Of a stretch of 6,597 nt of DNA, positions 1-5,496 are shown piece after piece (the stretch's first letter is position 1; each line of letters starts with the position of its first letter). The DNA comes from Spirochaetales bacterium Spiro_01 (GTDB lineage Bacteria > Spirochaetota > Spirochaetia > Sphaerochaetales > Sphaerochaetaceae), in contig LVBC01000003.1 in assembly GCA_001604265.1 (NCBI GenBank), positions 1 to 6,597 on the forward strand, in the 5' to 3' direction. The position numbers and the translations under genes were made by a program. Below the pieces are notes generated by a model. It was not told the origin of the DNA and did no database searches. It saw nothing but the letters and a program-made list of their open reading frames with translations.

Positions 1-1
1 T

Positions 2-757
2 ATGGTAGGAGTGCTTCTGAAGAGGGGACTCGATATCAATGGGCAGACCTCCGACAACGGTGTCACTCCACTGATGATGGCCTCGGATACCATGGACCTC
101 GATTTCGTAAAGAGCATTCTCGCTCTCGGAGCCAGGATAGGGGAGGTCAACTACTATGGGGACGATGCATTCAGGTATGCACTCGAGAATGATGGCAACC
201 CTGAGGTCGCAGCCTTCCTTGCCAGGGCAAATGGGGGCGTGAACAGCTATCGCGACAATGGCAAGACCGCTCTGATGGATGCAGCTACTCACGCAATCGA
301 ACCAGCAATCCTCGAAAGGCTTATCGAGGCGGGAGCCGATGTCAACCTGGTGGATAGGGTCGCCGACGAGGCAAAGTGCAATGCCATCCTCTATGCTGCA
401 ATGGACAATCCGAATCCCGAGGTACTGGAGGTGCTCGTGAAGAGTGGTGCAGATGTCCTTTCCGAGGATGCCTTTGGCGAAAGCGCACTGATGCTTGCCT
501 GTATCTTCAACAGCAATCCAGAGGTCGCAAGGAGGCTCATTGTCCATGGAGCAGATGTCAACAAGGGCAGAGCTGATACAGGGGATACTCCACTGATGTA
601 TGCCGTCCAGAACGAGAACAGGGCAGCAGAGATGGTCAGAATCCTGCTTGAAAATGGCGCAGATCCTAAAGTCCTCAATAGATACAACGAGACTGCACTC
701 TCCATTGCGAGGGATATAGGCGCCGATAGCGCAGCAGCGCTGCTTTCCGACCTCTGA
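2..757 (+). CDS. Ankyrin-repeat protein, C-terminal part (5' end probably outside window)
   Basis: The 251 visible residues are almost entirely ankyrin repeats, which form a stacked helical scaffold for protein-protein contacts; no catalytic domain is seen. Repeat units can be recognised by the TPLM/TALM-type first helix and the GADVN-type turn. A partial unit covers residues 1-13 (ends GLDIN). Fuller units start near residues 20 (TPLM), 53 (a decayed unit with DAFRYA), 87 (TALMDAA, then GADVN), 124 (NAILYAA, GADV), 159 (SALMLA, GADVN) and 194 (TPLMYA, GADP). A capping half-unit starts near 229 (TALSIA). The reading frame is open from the first bases, and the apparent ATG at position 2 falls inside a repeat's second helix, so it is probably an internal Met and the true start lies upstream. 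It ends at TGA 755-757, convergent with the transporter operon. Its partner and location are unknown; no signal peptide can be judged without the N terminus. The family assignment is secure, the role is not. Confidence 0.9.
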   Translation: MVGVLLKRGLDINGQTSDNGVTPLMMASDTMDLDFVKSILALGARIGEVNYYGDDAFRYALENDGNPEVAAFLARANGGVNSYRDNGKTALMDAATHAIEPAILERLIEAGADVNLVDRVADEAKCNAILYAAMDNPNPEVLEVLVKSGADVLSEDAFGESALMLACIFNSNPEVARRLIVHGADVNKGRADTGDTPLMYAVQNENRAAEMVRILLENGADPKVLNRYNETALSIARDIGADSAAALLSDL

Positions 758-766
758 GGAAATAGA

Positions 767-796
767 ATGGGCCCATCGAGCAATCGATAGGCCCAT
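767..796 (-). terminator. Hairpin between convergent genes, likely terminator of the leftward operon
   Basis: Arms 767-779 and 784-796 are inverted repeats of 13 bases around a 4-base loop (780-783). One position (774 against 789) does not match. In a leftward transcript this pair is a G-U wobble, so the stem is continuous; in a rightward transcript it is a C-A mismatch. The leftward RNA continues with UCUAUUUCC, a weak U-rich run, while the rightward RNA has no U-run. The hairpin lies 8 bases past the last enzyme gene's stop codon and 9 bases past the ankyrin gene's stop, so it may serve both genes but fits the leftward operon better. Confidence 0.6.
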
Positions 797-804
797 ATCA
801 TGTC

Positions 805-1689
805 TCAGTTCTGTGCAGGATCTGCCATCAGTCTGAGCAGGTCGTTGTACTTCATATCCAGGTACTCGCCCCAGAGAGTGTCGTTGAGGAACGGGTTGTG
901 CTCCGGGTCCTTCTTAAGCTTCTCCATCCTTCCCAGCGTATCGTTGTTGATGCAGTGGTTTGCAAGGAAGAGCTCGACCTTCTGGTCCCTTACTTTCCTG
1001 ATCGAGTCGAGGTAGACCTTCCTCATCTCGTACTTCGTGTCCCCGATATCTATAAGATAATCCTTCTGAAGTGTATTGAAGCCGAAGCCACCATAGTAGC
1101 CAGCTCTCTTCACACCCTCGGGACCATCTACATCGAAGAAGCAGGAGATCACACCATTGGAGTGTCCCGGAACGAGGAAGAACTCCATCTCGGTATTGCC
1201 GAATCTTATCTTCTCTCCATCCTCTATCTCGTGGTCTACAACGAAGGTCTCGTCTGCCAGATTTCCCGTATCCTGGATGATCGATAACTCCTGATGGTAC
1301 TTGAAGTCCTCGGCATCGGGCTTTCCCATGTAGAGTCTGGTGCCGAACATCCTTCTGAAGAAGAGACAGGCGCCGATGTGGTCGAGGTGTCCATGGGAAA
1401 GGACTATCCACTTTACATCGCTAGGCTTGAAGCCTGCTTCCCATATTGCATTGACGAGCATCGCAGTGGCCCCACTGTTTCCTGCATCGATCAGAAGAAG
1501 GCCGTCACCTGTATCGATAAGGTGCACGCAGACCCAGTTGTCGCCGACATACCAGACATTTCCATATATCCTGAATGGGTGCACGTATCTCTTCTCCTGG
1601 TCCACGAAGTACTTCTGGATTATGGGAGCCTTGAGCCACTCGGCCCTGCGCTGCTCATACAATTCATATGCTTCTCTGAGTTTTGACAT
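805..1689 (-). CDS. MBL-fold metallo-hydrolase (second of a paralogous pair)
   Basis: This is a 294-residue metallo-beta-lactamase-superfamily hydrolase, probably zinc-dependent and cytoplasmic (no signal peptide). The metal site is visible as H99-x-H101-x-D103-H104, followed by H176 in a PGHS motif and H245 in ANHC. The Asp usually expected between these two (motif 4 of glyoxalase II-like enzymes) is absent; the region around residues 199-204 reads YGGFGF. The core strand motif NWV...LIDTGDGLLLIDAG (51-70) is shared with the upstream MBL gene, as are PFR near residue 38 and a C-terminal NPF...W segment, so the two are paralogues. The N-terminal 35 residues form a charged helix not matched in the other copy. 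The start is fixed by AGGAGAG placed 8 bases upstream. The gene begins 26 bases inside the end of the esterase gene and is last in the operon. The substrate is unknown: lactones, thioesters and cyclic amides are all used in this superfamily. Confidence 0.9.
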   Translation of the reverse strand: MSKLREAYELYEQRRAEWLKAPIIQKYFVDQEKRYVHPFRIYGNVWYVGDNWVCVHLIDTGDGLLLIDAGNSGATAMLVNAIWEAGFKPSDVKWIVLSHGHLDHIGACLFFRRMFGTRLYMGKPDAEDFKYHQELSIIQDTGNLADETFVVDHEIEDGEKIRFGNTEMEFFLVPGHSNGVISCFFDVDGPEGVKRAGYYGGFGFNTLQKDYLIDIGDTKYEMRKVYLDSIRKVRDQKVELFLANHCINNDTLGRMEKLKKDPEHNPFLNDTLWGEYLDMKYNDLLRLMADPAQN

Positions 1690-2602
1690 TGTGTTTTCTC
1701 TCCTGTGGTTGTTTCAGATGACTGTCGAAGAAGGAAAGGACTCTGTTCCTGACCTCCTCCTGTACGAACTCCCTTGTGCCGTGTCCAGCTCCCTGCACGA
1801 TGTACAGATCGCTTTCGACTCCCTTCTTCTGCAGCAGTTCATAGAAGTTCTCGCTCTGCGAAAGCGGCACGAGAGGGTCCAGATTGCCATGGAAGATGGA
1901 GATGGGGCACATCCTATCTGAGATGAAGTTGACCGGGCTTGCCTTTCTGGAGGTGGCAGCTATGTAGGCCGCATCGCCTCCGATCATGAGTCCCTCTCTT
2001 GTCTGTCTCGGATCCTCCCCCTTGAGAATATTCTGCATGTCCAGGGTGTATATATCAACTGGTCCGTAGAAATCCACTGCTGCCTGGATGTGATCGCTCT
2101 CGCTTTCCCATTCAGCTGTCCTGTACTGATCATCGTTCAGGGCACAGAAGGAGGCAAGGTGGCCACCGGCAGAGCGGCCGATCGCACCGATGTGCTCCAC
2201 ATCGAGATAGTAGGTATCCGCATTTGCTCTGAGAAAGCGGATGGCAGTCTTCACATCTTCGATGCATGCAGGCCATACGCCAAGGCCGGAGTGCCTGTAG
2301 TCGATGACTGCAACTGCATAGCCGTGCTCTGCCAGATAGACCGATTCGGCTGCCTGATATGTCCTTGATGGTACCTTTCTCCAGCCATTTCCGTTTATCC
2401 AGACTATCACTGGCTGTCTTAGATTGCACTGCTCATCATCGCGTCCGAGCACAAGTCTCATCTCGCTGTTGCCATTTGCGACAAGCAGCGTCATTTTCAG
2501 CTCTACTTCGTTTCCTTCAAGGTCCCTGACCTTCGAGAATACTATATCGTTGATGATGTTTATCTGTCTTCGAACCTTTCCAGGATTGAGATTCTGCTTC
2601 AT
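1664..2602 (-). CDS. Alpha/beta-hydrolase fold esterase (BD-FAE / carboxylesterase-like)
   Basis: This 312-residue serine hydrolase probably cleaves a carboxylic ester in the cytoplasm. The nucleophile elbow is G142-R-S144-A-G-G147. The acid is most likely D242 (HGNLDPLVP) and the base H274 (GAGHGT), in the order and spacing usual for the fold. The strand before the oxyanion loop reads VIVWINGNGW (66-75, approximately), where relatives usually have HGGGW, so the oxyanion motif is altered to NGNGW. The DYRHSG segment (101-106) matches the conserved DYR(L/Y)S region of this esterase group. No signal peptide or membrane segment is present. Its ATG shares one base with the stop of the upstream MBL gene (TGATG), with AAGGCAGG about 6 bases upstream, which points to translational coupling. 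The last residues, roughly 297-312, are polar and probably disordered; they overlap the next gene. Acetylxylan or feruloyl esterase is an alternative idea, but the substrate is not readable. Confidence 0.88.
   Translation of the reverse strand: MKQNLNPGKVRRQINIINDIVFSKVRDLEGNEVELKMTLLVANGNSEMRLVLGRDDEQCNLRQPVIVWINGNGWRKVPSRTYQAAESVYLAEHGYAVAVIDYRHSGLGVWPACIEDVKTAIRFLRANADTYYLDVEHIGAIGRSAGGHLASFCALNDDQYRTAEWESESDHIQAAVDFYGPVDIYTLDMQNILKGEDPRQTREGLMIGGDAAYIAATSRKASPVNFISDRMCPISIFHGNLDPLVPLSQSENFYELLQKKGVESDLYIVQGAGHGTREFVQEEVRNRVLSFFDSHLKQPQERKHNVKTQRSI
1698..1704 (-). promoter_or_regulatory. Ribosome binding site of the second MBL gene, inside the esterase gene
   Basis: On the minus strand AGGAGAG lies 8 bases before the ATG at 1689. 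It is within the last codons of the preceding esterase gene, whose stop is at 1666-1664. This strong site confirms the 26-base gene overlap and decides the start. Confidence 0.8.
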
Positions 2603-3450
2603 CAGATACCTGCCTTGATAATCTTTCGGACTCTCTCGAGTCTCTCGTTCATCAGCTCATGCCAGACGCCAGGTTCGTAGAAGGGGTTGTACTCTTCACT
2701 TATCTGGTCGACAAGAGGAAGGATTCCATACTGGTTCGTATGGCTTGGAAGCGTGACATCCACATGCCACCTGTCAAGCTTTTCAAGACCAGCTATGAAC
2801 TCGTCCCTGAGGGAGTGCGGAAGGCCTGTCCTCTCGAAGTCACTGTTCGTGATATTGAGACCCAGGCCACCATGGATGGCGCACACGAGTCTCCTTCCAT
2901 GGACTTCATCCTGTACAGAGAAGCGGAAGGAGGTGCAGCCGGGTGTGTGTCCAGGAGTCGCTGTTGTATGGATCGTCAGGTTCCCCTGGCATATTGGTCT
3001 GTCATCGTTGTAGAGCTCGTCAGGTTCGAAGAGTCCACAGGTGTACTTTCCTTCTCCGCCGATAAGATCCCTTCTCTCGTGGAGAAAGAGGAGGTCCCTC
3101 TCTCCAAGATAGAGCTTTGCGCCTGTCAGCTCCTTCAGGGCCCTGGCGCCACCGATGTGGTCGATATGCGCGTGGGTAAGAAGGATCTTCCTTATGTCCC
3201 TGATATCGTAGCCGAGCAGCCTCACGCTCTCGATGAGAAGATACAGTGTCTCATGCATCCCAGTATCGATGAGCATGAGGCCATCGCCTGTATCCAGCAG
3301 GTAGCTGGCGACCCAGTTGTTGCCGGAAACATAGTAGACTCCTGGAGCCATCCTGAAGGGCCTCTGCCAGGTCTTCCAGGGGCTGCGGCAGCACTCCTCC
3401 ATGAGGAGGAATGCCGGTGGACTCTTCTGTGACGTACTGTTAAGTGGCAT
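2602..3450 (-). CDS. MBL-fold metallo-hydrolase (first of a paralogous pair)
   Basis: This is a 282-residue metallo-beta-lactamase-fold hydrolase. Metal ligands are H93-x-H95-x-D97-H98, H168 (TPGHTPG) and H237 (PSHT). As in its paralogue, the usual motif-4 Asp is missing: residues 192-197 read IHGGLG. That H-H-D-H, H, H set is closer to subclass B3-like MBLs than to glyoxalase II or AHL-lactonase enzymes; this comparison is inference. The start at 3450 is preferred over later Mets at residues 17 and 34. AGAGGAAAGG lies 10 bases upstream of it, no Shine-Dalgarno precedes Met17, and Met34 would cut off the PFR motif (31-33) shared with the paralogue. The ATG shares a base with the tctA stop (TAATG), so it should be translated by ribosomes finishing the permease. 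No secretion signal is visible. It probably acts on the transported compound or an early product of it. The fold is certain, the substrate is not. Confidence 0.9.
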   Translation of the reverse strand: MPLNSTSQKSPPAFLLMEECCRSPWKTWQRPFRMAPGVYYVSGNNWVASYLLDTGDGLMLIDTGMHETLYLLIESVRLLGYDIRDIRKILLTHAHIDHIGGARALKELTGAKLYLGERDLLFLHERRDLIGGEGKYTCGLFEPDELYNDDRPICQGNLTIHTTATPGHTPGCTSFRFSVQDEVHGRRLVCAIHGGLGLNITNSDFERTGLPHSLRDEFIAGLEKLDRWHVDVTLPSHTNQYGILPLVDQISEEYNPFYEPGVWHELMNERLERVRKIIKAGI

Positions 3451-4952
3451 TATGCAGCTGCCTTTCCTCTCTTCCTCTTCTCAAGCAGCACCCTCAGAAT
3501 AGGGGAGAAGATACATGCGATTGCGATCACGAGGAAGAAGCAGGAGACTGGTCTTGTGAAGAACATTGCAGCTCCCGTATTGCTGCTCTGGAAGCCCTTG
3601 AGCATGTTCTTCTCCAGTGTCGGTCCGAGGATGAATGCAAGCATCATAGGTGCCGATGGGAGACCTCCGTACATCATTACAAGGCCGATGACTGCAAAGA
3701 CGATCATCATGCCGCACTTGTACAGGGAACCGGATTCGACGTATGCAGAAACAAGCGAGATTATCAGGAGGGCCGGGTACATGTAGTGGTATGGAATCTT
3801 CAGTACATATGGGAACCATCTCTTTGAAAGGAACTGGATAAGCATGACGAGGATTGCATCGAATGCGACAGCAAAGAACATCATGTAGACGATGTTTCCG
3901 GAGTTGCGGAATACCATAGGTCCCATCTCGAGGCCCTGGATCGAAAGTGCACCGATGAGCAGCGCTGTGGATGTATCGCCAGGAATGCCGAGTGCGACCA
4001 TTGGGATCATTGCACCACCGATTGCAGCGTTGTTGGATACCTCAGAGGCCCAGATGCCATCTGGTACACCGGTACCGAACTCGGCAGCTCTCTTGCTGTT
4101 GTTCTTGCAGGTCGAGTATGCGACGAGGTTCGAAAGTCCTGCACCCATGCCTGGGAGGAAGCCGATCACGAGACCGATCAGGAAGGAGCGGATGATGTTG
4201 ACCTTCTGCTCCAGGATCTCTCCAAGTGTAAGACCGAAGCCCTTGAGGGAGGACTTGTCCACCTCAGGCAGCTCGTCGAAGCCCTTTCCGTACTCGAGTG
4301 CGATACGTGAGATGCCGAAGACGGAGATGAGGACGACAGTGAGCGAGAGACCGCTCATCAGGTACATGTTCCCAAAGACGAATCTCTCTTCTGCATCGAT
4401 CGGGCTGAAGCCTACAGAGGCAAAGAGCAGGCCGATGCATGCGGCTGCAAGCCCCTTGAACATGTTGCCCTTGCTTATTGCGATGACCATCGTGATTGCA
4501 ACTGCACAGAGCGAGAAGTACTCCCATGGACCGAGTGCAAATGCGACAGAGGCGATGGACTGTGCAAGAATTGCACCGAAGATTGCCGAGAAGAAGGTTC
4601 CGCAGAAGGAGGCTATGATGCCGATTCCAAGTGCCCTGCTGGCCTCTCCCTTCTTTGCCATCGGGTAGCCATCGAAGACTGTTGCAACAGAGGATGGGGA
4701 ACCTGGGATACCGAGAAGCACGCTTCCGATGAAGGCACCGGAGCAGCCACCTACCCAGAGTGCTATGAGGAACATGACGCCAGGTCCTACCTCCATATGG
4801 TAGGTGAGCGGCATGAACAGCATCATTGCGAGAGAACCTGAAAGGCCTGGAATTGCGCCGAAGATGATACCGATGACGGTAGCGACGAAGGCCAGAAGCA
4901 GGTTGTGTATATCAAGGATATTCGCGAATACGAATGGAAGATATTCTAACAT
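3450..4952 (-). CDS. tctA: Tripartite tricarboxylate transporter large permease, TctA family
   Basis: This is the large membrane subunit of a secondary transporter that moves a carboxylate across the inner membrane using an ion gradient. At 500 residues it has the normal TctA length and about a dozen hydrophobic segments. Family motifs occur in the expected order: GAIPGLSGS (32-40), the LLGIPGSPSSVATVFDGYPMAKKGEASRAL region (79-108), then in the second half GFLPGMGAGLSNLVAYS (264-280) and IPMVALGIPGDTSTALLIGAL (316-336). The paired PG motifs reflect the internal two-fold repeat of the family. The protein ends in a basic tail (EKRKRGK). It starts 12 bases after the tctB stop with a strong ribosome site, and its own stop overlaps the next gene's ATG. 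It needs TctB and TctC to work. Which acid is carried cannot be told from the permease; citrate, tartrate, phthalate-type and other carboxylates are known for the family. Confidence 0.96.
   Translation of the reverse strand: MLEYLPFVFANILDIHNLLLAFVATVIGIIFGAIPGLSGSLAMMLFMPLTYHMEVGPGVMFLIALWVGGCSGAFIGSVLLGIPGSPSSVATVFDGYPMAKKGEASRALGIGIIASFCGTFFSAIFGAILAQSIASVAFALGPWEYFSLCAVAITMVIAISKGNMFKGLAAACIGLLFASVGFSPIDAEERFVFGNMYLMSGLSLTVVLISVFGISRIALEYGKGFDELPEVDKSSLKGFGLTLGEILEQKVNIIRSFLIGLVIGFLPGMGAGLSNLVAYSTCKNNSKRAAEFGTGVPDGIWASEVSNNAAIGGAMIPMVALGIPGDTSTALLIGALSIQGLEMGPMVFRNSGNIVYMMFFAVAFDAILVMLIQFLSKRWFPYVLKIPYHYMYPALLIISLVSAYVESGSLYKCGMMIVFAVIGLVMMYGGLPSAPMMLAFILGPTLEKNMLKGFQSSNTGAAMFFTRPVSCFFLVIAIACIFSPILRVLLEKRKRGKAAA
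3461..3470 (-). promoter_or_regulatory. Ribosome binding site of the first MBL gene
   Basis: AGAGGAAAGG on the minus strand lies 10 bases before the ATG at 3450 and inside the last codons of tctA. Together with the TAATG junction it supports the long start of the MBL gene. Confidence 0.6.
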
Positions 4953-4958
4953 CTTTTA

Positions 4959-4967
4959 CTCTCCTCA
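4959..4967 (-). promoter_or_regulatory. tctA ribosome binding site fused to tctB stop codon
   Basis: TGAGGAGAG on the minus strand contains the tctB stop (TGA, 4967-4965) and a strong AGGAG that shares the A and lies 8 bases before the tctA ATG. Ribosomes ending tctB are therefore already at the tctA start, which couples the two membrane subunits. Confidence 0.75.
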
Positions 4968-5429
4968 GACCCAGAAGGGTTCTGGCATAGGAAGGGAGAA
5001 TGCCTTCGTATACAGGAAATAGATGAACAGGGTGAAGATCACAGAGAAGATTATCCTGTTCCTGACTGAACATCTTGTTCCCCTGGCAAAGAGGGTTGCA
5101 AAGATGAAGCAGATCACTGGAGTGACGATGATGAAGCCGAGGAACTTCATAAGAAGAACATATAATATGAGAAGTCCGAATACGACTGCGACTCTGATCC
5201 AGCCCTCCTTCACGAGGAAGGTCTTCTGCTCTCTTCTGTCCACAGTGCTCTGGAAGAAGATTCCAGCGCCACAGACCACGAAACCGAAGGCTGCGAGGCC
5301 TGGAAGGGCCTTTGGACCGGGGTAGGTGGCCGAGAATGGCATCGAGTAGCCCTGGATCATGGCAAAGACGATGATGCCGAGGATTACCAGTGCGATACCT
5401 ATTATCTGATCACGTTTTACTTTGAACAT
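4965..5429 (-). CDS. tctB: Tripartite tricarboxylate transporter small permease, TctB family
   Basis: This 154-residue membrane protein fits the small, poorly conserved TctB subunit in length, position and layout. Hydrophobic segments lie at about residues 9-28, 44-61, 78-116 (long enough for two spans) and 124-142. A periplasmic loop near 29-43 carries YPGPKALPG; the 'FP/YPxxLP' pattern at this place is typical of the family. A polar, charged cytoplasmic stretch lies at 62-77. The N terminus is short and basic (MFKVKRD). The ribosome site AAGGGA lies 8 bases upstream of the ATG, just beyond the tctC-tctB hairpin. It presumably stabilises or assists TctA and contacts the loaded TctC. Sequence motifs alone would be weak, but the neighbours make the call firm. 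Confidence 0.93.
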   Translation of the reverse strand: MFKVKRDQIIGIALVILGIIVFAMIQGYSMPFSATYPGPKALPGLAAFGFVVCGAGIFFQSTVDRREQKTFLVKEGWIRVAVVFGLLILYVLLMKFLGFIIVTPVICFIFATLFARGTRCSVRNRIIFSVIFTLFIYFLYTKAFSLPMPEPFWV

Positions 5430-5437
5430 TGGATTTG

Positions 5438-5443
5438 TCCCTT
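5438..5443 (-). promoter_or_regulatory. tctB ribosome binding site
   Basis: AAGGGA on the minus strand lies 8 bases before the tctB ATG at 5429. The same bases can pair with the tail of the upstream hairpin, so access to this site may depend on RNA folding. Confidence 0.6.
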
Positions 5444-5453
5444 TTTTGAAGAA

Positions 5454-5478
5454 AAGGGGTTCCGGGAGGGAACCCCTT
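5454..5478 (-). terminator. Intra-operon hairpin between tctC and tctB, likely attenuating terminator
   Basis: Arms 5454-5463 and 5469-5478 form a perfect 10-bp stem with a 5-base loop. In the leftward RNA it is followed at once by UUCUUC, making UUUUCUUC with the end of the stem. It starts 18 bases after the tctC stop and ends 24 bases before the tctB start. Such partial terminators, which also protect the 3' end of the upstream message, commonly let a binding-protein gene outnumber its permease genes. Here the U-run is short and broken, consistent with partial read-through. Confidence 0.75.
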
Positions 5479-5496
5479 GAATTGCCTGAAGCCTTA

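Noticed and set aside
3394..3408. Perfect 6-bp inverted repeat around an internal ATG of the first MBL gene (Met17)
   Set aside because: It is short, lies in coding sequence, and the ATG lacks an upstream ribosome site. Homology to the paralogue does not require this start.
2659..3432. A 257-codon open frame antisense to the first MBL gene
   Set aside because: It is also in codon register with the real gene on the other strand and has no family features or good ribosome site; it is explained by codon bias.
805..3450. Annotation of the MBL genes as AHL lactonase (quorum quenching) or antibiotic-resistance beta-lactamase
   Set aside because: The HxHxDH motif is shared by the whole superfamily. 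The missing motif-4 Asp and the absence of a signal peptide do not support either specific role.
3892..4668. A 258-codon open frame antisense to tctA
   Set aside because: It is rich in Pro, Ser and Met with no domain, and lies fully inside a well-supported permease gene.
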